A stretch of DNA of 12,099 bases. It comes from Gemmatimonadota bacterium. Its GTDB lineage: Bacteria > Gemmatimonadota > Gemmatimonadetes > Gemmatimonadales > GWC2-71-9. This document shows, piece by piece, positions 5,991 to 12,099 of the stretch; the first letter of the stretch is position 1; each line of letters opens with the position of its first letter. A program made the position numbers and the translations under genes. The stretch spans positions 1 through 12,099 of the forward strand of contig QHUF01000051.1 of assembly GCA_003221075.1 (NCBI GenBank), given 5' to 3'. The notes under the pieces are model-generated. The model did no database searches and was not told where the DNA came from. It saw only the letters and a program-made list of their open reading frames with translations.

Positions 5991-7297
5991 GCAAACCCTC
6001 GTTCCTGTACCGGCTGAGCGTGAACGTCGCCACGCGGGCGGCGCCTCTGGTCGCGCGTTTCGACAAGAAAGTTGCGCGGGGACTCGACGGGCGGCGCGGA
6101 TTGGCCGCCCGTCTTGCCGCATGGGCCGCGACGCGGCGCGACACGAAGCGGCCGCTCGTGTGGATGCACGCCCCGTCGGTGGGGGAAGGACTCCAGGCAA
6201 AGCCGGTCCTCGAGACGCTGCGCGCCGAGCATCCGGACTGGCAGCTGGCGTTCACATTCTTTTCCCCGTCGGCCGAGCGGCTCGCGAAGAACTTGCCCGT
6301 CGACATCGCCGACTATCTGCCGCTCGACCGGCCGTCCGAAGTCTCGGCGGTCCTGGACGCGCTGCAACCGACCGCACTCGTCTTCAGCAAGCTCGACGTC
6401 TGGCCGGAGCTGACGCTCGCCGCCGCGCGCCGCGGCGTGAGGCTGGGGTTGATTTCCGCCACCGTCGCGCCGAACAGCTCGCGGCTGCGCTGGCCGACCA
6501 GGGCATGGTCCGCGCCGGCATATCGGGCGCTGGAACGGGTCGGCACGATCAGCGAAGAAGACGGCGAGCGCCTCGAGATCCTGGGCGCGCGTCCCGACGC
6601 CATCGCCGTCACCGGCGACACGCGCTACGACAGCGTGGCCGAGCGCGCCGCACGCCTGGACCGGACGCGGGAGCCGCTCGCGCGACTCGCCACCACCGCG
6701 CCGGACACGTTCACCATCGTCGCGGGCTCGACGTGGCCGTCCGATGAGGCGGTGCTCTTACCGGCATTCGCGGATCTGCTGCACCAGCTGCCGACGGCGC
6801 GGCTGCTGCTCGCGCCGCACGAGCCGAATCCCGATCACCTCGCGGGAATCGCCGAGCGCTTGCGCCACTTGAAGCTGCCCCGCCCCGTCCGGTTGTCGCA
6901 GCTCGAGCATGCGAAGCCGGGGCCGGTGATCGTCGTCGATCGCGTCGGCATTCTGGCCGATCTCTACTCCCTCGGCGACACGGCGTACGTGGGCGGCGGC
7001 TTCCATCGCGCGGGGCTCCACTCGGTGCTCGAGCCGGCGGTGTTCGGCGTGCCGATTATTTTCGGCCCGCATTGGCGGATGAGCCGTGATGCGGCGCTGT
7101 TGCTCGACCAGGGCGGCGCGGTCGCGATGCCCCCCCCCGGCGACGCGCGCCACCCCCTGCACTCGCAGTGGCTCGTCTGGCATCACGATCCGGAGGCGCG
7201 CAAGAGAGCCGGCAACGCCGCGAAGCAGATGGTGGCCGACGGACGCGGCGCGTCGGAACGCACGGCGGCACTCGTGTGGGGGCTCGTGGATAGTTGA
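5987..7297 (+). CDS. waaA: 3-deoxy-D-manno-octulosonic acid (Kdo) transferase
   Basis: Transfers Kdo from CMP-Kdo to the lipid A precursor at the cytoplasmic face of the inner membrane, a step of LPS inner-core synthesis (family GT30). 436 residues, typical length. An N-terminal amphipathic/hydrophobic anchor (SFLYRLSVNVATRAAPLVAR) precedes the N-terminal Rossmann lobe with HAPSVGE at 61-67; Glu67 corresponds to the family's catalytic base. Other motifs: KLDVWPE 135-141, TGDTRYD 209-215, GSTWPSDE 247-254, APHEPN 276-281, and the nucleotide-binding C-terminal segment GGGFHRAGLHSVLEPA 336-351 followed by GVPIIFGP. Starts at GTG 5987 in a GTGA overlap with the DsbA-like gene, with no clear ribosome site of its own, so translation is probably coupled. 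An in-frame ATG at 5510 would add shadow sequence of the previous gene and is wrong. A run of nine C at 7130-7138 encodes the end of AMPPP; the frame stays family-like afterwards. Whether it adds one or more Kdo residues cannot be told. Confidence 0.95.
   Translation: MSKPSFLYRLSVNVATRAAPLVARFDKKVARGLDGRRGLAARLAAWAATRRDTKRPLVWMHAPSVGEGLQAKPVLETLRAEHPDWQLAFTFFSPSAERLAKNLPVDIADYLPLDRPSEVSAVLDALQPTALVFSKLDVWPELTLAAARRGVRLGLISATVAPNSSRLRWPTRAWSAPAYRALERVGTISEEDGERLEILGARPDAIAVTGDTRYDSVAERAARLDRTREPLARLATTAPDTFTIVAGSTWPSDEAVLLPAFADLLHQLPTARLLLAPHEPNPDHLAGIAERLRHLKLPRPVRLSQLEHAKPGPVIVVDRVGILADLYSLGDTAYVGGGFHRAGLHSVLEPAVFGVPIIFGPHWRMSRDAALLLDQGGAVAMPPPGDARHPLHSQWLVWHHDPEARKRAGNAAKQMVADGRGASERTAALVWGLVDS
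7130..7138 (+). repeat. Homopolymer C9 within waaA
   Basis: Nine consecutive C residues inside the 3' quarter of waaA. The reading frame is intact on both sides as given. Tracts of this length are prone to replication slippage and to sequencing or assembly indels; a one-base change would alter the last 55 or so residues. Confidence 0.9.
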
Positions 7298-7320
7298 GGC
7301 GGCCGAAGGGATCGGCTACT

Positions 7321-7719
7321 ATGAGAGTTATGCAGGCGACAGCGTTACGACGCGCCCTGGCATCCACCCTGATCTGTATCACTGTGGCGTGCGGGCAGCG
7401 TGCGAGGGTACGAAGCGCTGGCTACGGCGAGCCCGCCGACGTCATACTCACCGTCACCAACCATCATTTTCTCGATGTCACGGTCTATTTGGAGCGCGAC
7501 GGCCAACGCACGCGTGTCGGCACGGTCACCGCCGTCTCGACCGTGCAATTCCACCTGCGGGGAAATAACCTCAGCGCCTCGCGGCAATTCCGGCTATTCG
7601 CCACGGCGATCGGCAGCAACGAGAACGTGCGCACCGAGACGCTCACGATCCAATCCGGACAGGTCATCGAGTGGACGTTGGAGCACGACTTGCGGCGCTC
7701 CAGCGTCGGTATCTACTGA
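7321..7719 (+). CDS. Small conserved-type lipoprotein of unknown function
   Basis: 132 residues from ATG 7321, last gene of the plus-strand cluster, 23 nt after waaA. N-terminus MRVMQATALRRALASTLICI then TVAC, a usable lipobox with lipid Cys24; no other cysteine. The mature part is short and beta-rich (VILTVTNHHFLDVTVYLERDG, RVGTVTAVSTVQFHL, VIEWTLEHDL, ending SSVGIY), consistent with a single beta-sandwich domain. I recall similar uncharacterised proteins in Gemmatimonadota and related phyla, with a pattern like N-WLDV-VY then a W-LE segment near the end, but know no function. Start alternatives: ATG 7330 (three codons in), or TTG 7294, which would overlap the waaA stop as TTGA. ATG 7321 gives a normal signal length. 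Ribosome site weak (GAAGGGA, long spacing). Confidence 0.72.
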   Translation: MRVMQATALRRALASTLICITVACGQRARVRSAGYGEPADVILTVTNHHFLDVTVYLERDGQRTRVGTVTAVSTVQFHLRGNNLSASRQFRLFATAIGSNENVRTETLTIQSGQVIEWTLEHDLRRSSVGIY

Positions 7720-7727
7720 GAGTCGGA

Positions 7728-8168
7728 TTATTTCGGCGGCGGCGGGCCGCCTGAACCGGTCGGGATGAGGCCCACTCCCTGAAACACCTTGTACGTCGTG
7801 AGAACCGCGGCCAGCGTCGCGCCCACAATAAGCGCCGTGCGGCCCCTGGCCAGTCGGCGCTGCTCGACGCCCGCAACGTACATCCGATTCACGGTGAGGG
7901 CTTCACCCTTCCACGTCACGCTCTCGCCGTGGTGCGAAGTCACGCCCGTGACCGACAGTCGCAGGGCTTCTTGATCGCTGGTGAGCAAGCGCCCGCGGAT
8001 CGAGCGGACGTCGGGACCGATGGTTCGCGATAGCGTATCGGTTCCAAGATCATTCAGCGTAGCCGAGACGTAGGACCCGGCCACCGGCTGGGGCGTGGCG
8101 AGTGGCTCGTAGTAGTAGCAAGCCGTCGCACACCACATCGCGAGGACAACGAACACGCATCGCATCAT
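7728..8168 (-). CDS. Small lipoprotein with C-terminal membrane segment, unknown function
   Basis: 146 residues from ATG 8168 (GGAGA lies 8 nt upstream; a second ATG follows immediately at 8165). Signal sequence MMRCVFVVLAMWCATAC with lipid Cys17, then an aromatic YYYEPL. The central part (about 30-105) is beta-like: SYVSATLNDLGTDTL, RGRLLTSDQEALRLSVTGV, VTWKGEALTV. A hydrophobic segment about 112-130 (ALIVGATLAAVLTTYKVF) follows the basic stretch RRLARGR, and the tail is glycine/proline-rich (GSGGPPPPK). The same arrangement is familiar to me from uncharacterised Gemmatimonadota envelope proteins; no function is known. It lies 76 nt downstream of the locus B susD on the same strand, with a strong hairpin between, so it is either a weakly expressed distal gene of that operon or has its own promoter, which I could not find. 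It is convergent with the plus-strand cluster. Confidence 0.68.
   Translation of the reverse strand: MMRCVFVVLAMWCATACYYYEPLATPQPVAGSYVSATLNDLGTDTLSRTIGPDVRSIRGRLLTSDQEALRLSVTGVTSHHGESVTWKGEALTVNRMYVAGVEQRRLARGRTALIVGATLAAVLTTYKVFQGVGLIPTGSGGPPPPK
7735..7751. terminator. Possible weak hairpin in the convergent junction
   Basis: GGCGGC (7735-7740) and GCCGCC (7746-7751) can form a 6-bp stem with a 5-nt loop, beginning 16 nt after the stop of the plus-strand lipoprotein gene and lying within the last codons (Gly-Pro run) of the minus-strand gene. No T-tract on the plus strand. It may be only a by-product of the Gly/Pro-rich coding sequence. Confidence 0.25.
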
Positions 8169-8188
8169 GAAGCAGTCTCCGAAGAATA

Positions 8189-8221
8189 CGGGGCGGGCCG
8201 ACGGATGCTCGACCCGCCCCG
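8189..8221 (-). terminator. GC-rich hairpin after susD of locus B
   Basis: CGGGGCGGG (8189-8197) and CCCGCCCCG (8213-8221) form a perfect 9-bp stem; a further 3-bp stem (8199-8201 with 8209-8211) can close within the 15-nt loop. It starts 23 nt after the susD stop. The 3' flank on the minus strand is GTATTCTTC, so the U-tract is poor. Likely a transcript-end or stabilising structure, perhaps with partial read-through into the lipoprotein gene. Confidence 0.6.
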
Positions 8222-8244
8222 GAAAGCTACCGCTCGACGGCCGG

Positions 8245-9663
8245 TTACGGACAGTCCGCCGTGTCGTTGGGGTTCCGGAACCCGTTCGTCGCCAGCTGAG
8301 CACCAGGGTTCGGGATATTCGAATTGACGTTCCCTTCGCTGCCGCTGTAAAACAGGCGGCCTGGAATCTTGCCCCGGAACTGTGGGTTCACGCTCGCGGC
8401 CGTGTCCGGCGTGAGGCTCGGAATGCACATCCGCCGGTAGTCGTTCCAGACCTCGATGTTTTGGAACAGGGTCACGTATTTCTCGATCATGATGGAGTCG
8501 GTCAATGCCGCCCCGGTGACTCCGACCAGGGCGGTCAGCCCGGGCACCGCGCGCGCGTTGTTCAGGTGCGTGAGCGCGAGCGGGTCGCTGCCCGTCTGGT
8601 TGTACGCCTCTGCCAGAATCAGCTCGTTCTCCTGATAGGTGACCAGGGGCTGCCGGAACGAGCCGTCCGTCATCCGCCCTGCCCCGGCGAGCGGCGACAC
8701 GGTATTGCCCGGCTGGGCGACGTTGACGTCTTCGCCGCCATAGCCGCCGAGCCCATTGAGCCCGAAGTACTGGGGGCGTCGCGGATCGCTCCGCGCGTTC
8801 ATGATATCAACCAACGCCTTCCCGGCGACCAGGTCCTGCCCGAACGTCGTGGACTGGAACTGATACCAGATGTTCCGCTCGGTTACAGCGGTGCTGTGAT
8901 ACGCCAGGAGGTCACCGGCGGTGCTGCTGATGCCGCTGTTCGCCTCGGTGATCACGTTGGCGTACACGCCCGCCTTGTTTGCGGCGGCCTCGACCGTGTG
9001 CAGCAGAAAGCGTGCTTTCAGCGTGTGTGCCGCTCGGATCCAAAGCGTGCGCTTCGCCAGCGTCGTGTCGGCCCCATAGACCAGGTCGTTGCCCAGCGGA
9101 CCGGGACCTTTCCCGTTGGTCAGCTCCGCGATGGCGTCCGACAGCAGGTTCTGGACGGCGGTGTACACCGCCGCCTGGCCATCCAGCGCTGGCGTAGGAT
9201 TGCCGCCCACGGCTTCCGTGTAGGGAACATCCCCCCACAGATCGGCCGCGACGCCCATGTCGAATGCCTCCCAGATCTTCGCAACAGCGAGGAAGACACT
9301 GTCGCCCGCTGCCTGCTCGGTTGCTTCGATCTTGCGAAGGTCGACTAGGCCGCCGCCCGTGTACACCTGGAACCAGTTGCCGTCCCAGCTGAACTCATTG
9401 ACGGTGTAGTGAGCGAACGCATCTACGAAGCGACCGCCCACTCCCATGCACTGCTGCATCCACTCGCAGACCGTCATCGCCACGCTGTTCTCCTGCGAGG
9501 TGAACAGATTGGCCTGCACGCCAACAAACAGCTGCTCAGCGGTCGCCTGGCTCGGGCTGTTCGGGTTGCCGGTGAGCTTGTCGCCGGTCAGAAAGCTGCC
9601 GCATCCGACCATGGCGACGGCCAGGCCCAGGTAGAGGGCCGCCAATTTGATGGAACGTTTCAT
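8245..9663 (-). CDS. SusD/RagB-like nutrient-uptake lipoprotein (locus B)
   Basis: 472 residues, typical SusD length, closest in feel to the SusD-like_2 branch. Surface lipoprotein expected to cap the SusC barrel encoded 17 bp upstream and help capture substrate. The start ATG 9663 is fixed by GAGGAGG just upstream and by the signal sequence MKRSIKLAALYLGLAVAMVGC with lipid Cys21, followed by GSFLTGDKLTGNPNSPSQAT. Family-like features: FVGVQANLF near the N-terminus; an aromatic-rich FSWDGNWFQVYTGGGL; LAVAKIWEAFDMGVAADLWGDVPYTEA, the characteristic helix and D-x-WGDVPY segment of SusD proteins; LWIRAAHTLKARFLLHT; and a C-terminal VTYQENELILAEAYNQTG with IMIEKYVTLF, then EVWNDYRR. Mature cysteines beyond the lipid one: C-X5-C (VCEWMQQC) and two near the C-terminus (RRMC, terminal DCP). 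Substrate unknown. Confidence 0.95.
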   Translation of the reverse strand: MKRSIKLAALYLGLAVAMVGCGSFLTGDKLTGNPNSPSQATAEQLFVGVQANLFTSQENSVAMTVCEWMQQCMGVGGRFVDAFAHYTVNEFSWDGNWFQVYTGGGLVDLRKIEATEQAAGDSVFLAVAKIWEAFDMGVAADLWGDVPYTEAVGGNPTPALDGQAAVYTAVQNLLSDAIAELTNGKGPGPLGNDLVYGADTTLAKRTLWIRAAHTLKARFLLHTVEAAANKAGVYANVITEANSGISSTAGDLLAYHSTAVTERNIWYQFQSTTFGQDLVAGKALVDIMNARSDPRRPQYFGLNGLGGYGGEDVNVAQPGNTVSPLAGAGRMTDGSFRQPLVTYQENELILAEAYNQTGSDPLALTHLNNARAVPGLTALVGVTGAALTDSIMIEKYVTLFQNIEVWNDYRRMCIPSLTPDTAASVNPQFRGKIPGRLFYSGSEGNVNSNIPNPGAQLATNGFRNPNDTADCP

Positions 9664-9680
9664 TTCTGGCCTCCTCTGGG

Positions 9681-12099
9681 CTAATGGTTGAGGGTGACGG
9701 TGAACACGAATGAGCGCGTCTGCGGATTGCCGAAATACTCCGAGCCCTGGATCGGGTCGGTCGCCCCGCCGCCGCTCGTCTCCGGATCGTACCCGGTCCA
9801 CTTCGTCCAGGTATGCAGATTGCGACCCGCCACCCGGATATCGACACTGCTCACCCCGATGACGCGCTGCACCCACGCCTGGTCCAGCGTGTACGTGAGG
9901 GAGATTTCGCGGAACTTGACGAAGCCGTGCGGCTCCAAGCAGGCCTCTTCGACACTCGTGAAGGGGCACGCCGCGTCACTCTGCCGGTACCAGTTCTCAC
10001 CGATCGGCACGGCCAGGCCCGCGCCCGGACCGGCCACCGGTCCGTCGAACCAGCCGCCTTGGCCAAAGGTCTTCAGGTTGCCGGTGCAAGTCGTACCGTT
10101 GCAGTCGGCGCGCTGCTGGGTGTCCTGGTGCGTCCCATAGCTCCAGAGCGCGCCTTTCACGTCGTTGGGCACGACGCCGCCGTGCCGGATGTCCAGGAGT
10201 CCGGACACCTCGAGCTTGTGGAAGCGGAACGCGGTCCGAACGCTGCCAGTCCAGCGCGGATTGGGATTGGCCAGGATCCGCAAGTTGGGATCGGTGACCG
10301 GGAACCCGCTGGCATCGATGTACATGGCACCCTTGGGCGCACCTGCGCACGCCGTGCCGACCGCACCACTCAGCAGACTCGGGTCCGAGATACCGCAGTG
10401 GATGTAGCCTTGCGTGCGGTACGCTCCGATTTCCTCGCCCACCTGGGCCACGCCGGAACCAAAGTAGATGTATTGCGGTCCGTTCAACGAGAGGACGACG
10501 CCGCGGTTCCGGGCCCACTGGAGCCCGACCTCCCAGCCGTACTCTGCATTCTGGATGGGACGCAGGTTCAGCGTCGCCTCGATGCCGCGATTACGGAAGG
10601 TCGCAGCGTTCGTGTACTGATACGAGTACCCCGTCGAGGGCGACAGCGGTGTCGGCAGGATGACGTCTACGGTCTTCGAGTTGTAGTACGTCAGTGAGGC
10701 GTCGCCGCGATCGCGGAACAACCCCAAGTCGAATCCTGCTTCGAGCTCTTTGGAGCGCTCCGGCCGCAGCACGTCGGCCGGCTTCTGGCCGCTGGTTAAC
10801 AAACCGCCGATGCCATTTTGCGTCGGCGTCACGCACGTCCCCTGCGCGATGCCGCCAAAGCACTGCGAGAAGTACGTGCCGGAGGTGACATACGGAGGCG
10901 GCTCGGTTCCGGCCTCACCGTACGCGACGCGCAACTTGCCGAAGGAGAGCCACGGGCGCTCGCCGACCACCTTCGTAAACGTCCAGGCCAAGCTGCCTTT
11001 GGGGAACCAGGCCCGACGCGACAGCCGGCCGAAATTCGAGAATCCGTCGTTGCGGAGCGATCCGCTCAAGTAGAGTTGGTCGTACAGATCCATCGTCGCC
11101 TGGCCAAAGTACGACTCCCGGTGGATCACGGTCTCGTCATCGCTCGGGAGGTCGCGCTCCACGGTGTTGGCCAGCTTGTACGGCGTCGGAGCGACGAGCT
11201 GGCGGCCCACGGCGAAGAGATTGCGCGTGTTCTGGCTACTGAGGTTCTGGCCCAGCGTCACGGAGCCCGACACCCGTGGGGTCAGCGTGTAGTTCGCCGT
11301 CCCCGTCAGGTTATGGTCGATCTGGTAGTTGACGAGCTTTCCTTCGATCACGCGGCCGAGGTTGCAAACGTCAGATGAGGAAATGGGGCAACCTTCCAGC
11401 CGCTCGTCGCTCGTATAGTCCGCGCCGAGTGTGTAGTTGAACCGCAGCCACGACATCGCCAAGTACTCCGCACCGACGTTGCCGAACACACGGCCCACGT
11501 TCGAGAGGTTCACCTGCTCGTTCAGTGCAAAGAACGGGTTGTCGAAGCCGCGATCGTCGTTCAGGCTAGTCGCCGTCGGATGCTGGAATCGGTATGAGCG
11601 GTGCTGGTGAAACACCGGATCCAAATACGGCAGATTGTTGAACTCCGGTGGCGTCCGCAGCGCCGGGATCTGAACGGCGTTCACGTTGTTGCCGCGCTGG
11701 ATGAAGTGACCGCGCGTATCCGCAAACGCGAGGTTGGCACTCAGCTTGAGCGCCTCCATCGGCCGATGCGATCCTTTGAAGCGCACGGTCGTGCGCTTGA
11801 ATTGATCGTGATCGCCGATGAAAATGCCGTTGTTGTTGAGGTTTTCCCCGGACAGGTAAAACGTGGTGCGGTCGTTGCCGCCCGACACCGTCATGGCGTT
11901 CTCCACGACGTGCCCGGTGGTGTACAGCTCGCGGGAGTGATCGAACACCGCCGTGCTCCCCGGGAGGAGCGCTCCCCAGGAGCGCCGGCAGATGCTGTTG
12001 CCGGGATCGTCACACTCACCGTGGACCATGACGCCTGAAGAGTCCCGAAGGGGGAGAGTGTCAGCCTCCACACCGAAGCGACCCTGACCGTATTTCGTT
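9681..12099 (-). CDS. SusC/RagA-family TonB-dependent transporter (locus B), 5' end outside window
   Basis: 806 codons of the barrel are visible and the frame is open to the right edge, so signal peptide, regulatory domain and plug lie outside; the in-frame GTG at 12071 is not the real start. Landmarks: TKYGQGRFG at the edge; GNDRTTFYLSGENLNNNGIF; FDNPFFALNE; repeated beta-strand patterns; KLRVAYGEAGTEPPPY; RSKELEAGFDLGLF; PNPRWTGSVRTAFRF; FVKFREISLTYTL; the SusC C-terminal signature NLHTWTKWTGYDPETSGG; and the end TRSFVFTVTLNH. Cysteines are striking: twelve, in six close pairs with 7, 7, 8, 15, 4 and 8 residues between them (approximately 11990-12017, 11365-11395, 10830-10862, 10350-10396, 10085-10110, 9940-9972), all in polar, Gly/Ser/Asp-rich segments likely to be loops. 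Stop TAG 9681-9683 is 17 nt from the susD start, so the two are co-translated from one message. Promoter not in window. Substrate unknown. Confidence 0.95.
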   Translation of the reverse strand, partial: TKYGQGRFGVEADTLPLRDSSGVMVHGECDDPGNSICRRSWGALLPGSTAVFDHSRELYTTGHVVENAMTVSGGNDRTTFYLSGENLNNNGIFIGDHDQFKRTTVRFKGSHRPMEALKLSANLAFADTRGHFIQRGNNVNAVQIPALRTPPEFNNLPYLDPVFHQHRSYRFQHPTATSLNDDRGFDNPFFALNEQVNLSNVGRVFGNVGAEYLAMSWLRFNYTLGADYTSDERLEGCPISSSDVCNLGRVIEGKLVNYQIDHNLTGTANYTLTPRVSGSVTLGQNLSSQNTRNLFAVGRQLVAPTPYKLANTVERDLPSDDETVIHRESYFGQATMDLYDQLYLSGSLRNDGFSNFGRLSRRAWFPKGSLAWTFTKVVGERPWLSFGKLRVAYGEAGTEPPPYVTSGTYFSQCFGGIAQGTCVTPTQNGIGGLLTSGQKPADVLRPERSKELEAGFDLGLFRDRGDASLTYYNSKTVDVILPTPLSPSTGYSYQYTNAATFRNRGIEATLNLRPIQNAEYGWEVGLQWARNRGVVLSLNGPQYIYFGSGVAQVGEEIGAYRTQGYIHCGISDPSLLSGAVGTACAGAPKGAMYIDASGFPVTDPNLRILANPNPRWTGSVRTAFRFHKLEVSGLLDIRHGGVVPNDVKGALWSYGTHQDTQQRADCNGTTCTGNLKTFGQGGWFDGPVAGPGAGLAVPIGENWYRQSDAACPFTSVEEACLEPHGFVKFREISLTYTLDQAWVQRVIGVSSVDIRVAGRNLHTWTKWTGYDPETSGGGATDPIQGSEYFGNPQTRSFVFTVTLNH

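Noticed and set aside
7294..7320. TTG start at 7294 for the small lipoprotein, overlapping the waaA stop as TTGA
   Set aside because: Possible as a coupling start, but it lengthens the signal region to more than 30 residues. ATG 7321 gives a more usual lipoprotein signal; kept only as an alternative.
8167..9348. 393-codon plus-strand open frame opposite susD of locus B
   Set aside because: Antisense shadow of a well-supported SusD gene; Arg/Val-rich without motifs.
8245..9969. Long version of the locus B susD starting at 9969
   Set aside because: The extra 102 codons overlap susC in a different frame; the ATG at 9663 has a strong ribosome site and begins the lipoprotein signal.
9813..10697. 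294-codon plus-strand open frame inside susC of locus B
   Set aside because: Same antisense effect; the minus-strand barrel reading is clearly the real one.
1..12099. Search for CRISPR repeats, insertion sequences, tRNA, attachment sites, toxin-antitoxin or defence genes
   Set aside because: No direct repeat array, transposase, tRNA-like cloverleaf or defence-related motif was seen by eye; all sizeable coding sequence is explained by envelope and uptake genes.

Overview
This GC-rich window comes from a diderm (Gram-negative type) bacterium. It carries two SusC/SusD-type outer-membrane uptake systems, a Kdo transferase for lipid A/LPS core assembly, and several probable lipoproteins. Abundant SusC/SusD in a high-GC genome, together with a carboxypeptidase-regulatory/plug protein of a kind I recall as common in Gemmatimonadota, makes a Gemmatimonadota-like organism the best guess. 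That is inference: there is no rRNA or other marker gene here. No tRNA, rRNA, CRISPR array, insertion sequence or phage gene was seen, and coding density is high.

Layout. (1) 1-4519, minus strand: locus A. A TTGACA-N17-TTATAA promoter (4491-4519) reads through a leader of about 175 nt with hairpins into a complete SusC/RagA-like TonB-dependent transporter (945-4307). A 72-nt gap with a 12-bp hairpin separates it from a SusD/RagB-like lipoprotein (1-872, C-terminal part off the left edge) that seems to start at CTG. (2) 4535-7719, plus strand: an envelope cluster divergent from locus A. It holds a plug-only protein resembling the N-terminal part of a SusC without the barrel (4591-5367), a DsbA-like thiol:disulfide oxidoreductase overlapping it by 40 nt (5328-5990), Kdo transferase waaA joined by a GTGA overlap (5987-7297), and a small lipoprotein (7321-7719). 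(3) 7728-8168, minus: a second small lipoprotein, convergent with the cluster and ending 8 bp from it. (4) 8189-12099, minus: locus B. A second SusC-like transporter (9681 to beyond 12099, N-terminus off the right edge) lies 17 bp upstream of its SusD-like partner (8245-9663), followed by a strong GC hairpin.

How the parts may work together. Each SusC barrel and its SusD lid lipoprotein should form an outer-membrane importer powered by TonB; the substrates cannot be read from sequence. The most interesting signal is cysteine placement. Locus B SusC has six closely spaced cysteine pairs and no other cysteine in its visible 806 residues. Locus A SusC has exactly three close pairs. The plug-only protein has four cysteines, all in its C-terminal third, and is translationally overlapped with a CPAC-motif DsbA-like protein. 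This suggests disulfide-stapled exported proteins with a dedicated or local thiol oxidase. It is a hypothesis, not a demonstrated system; nothing in the window is clearly a wholly new system.
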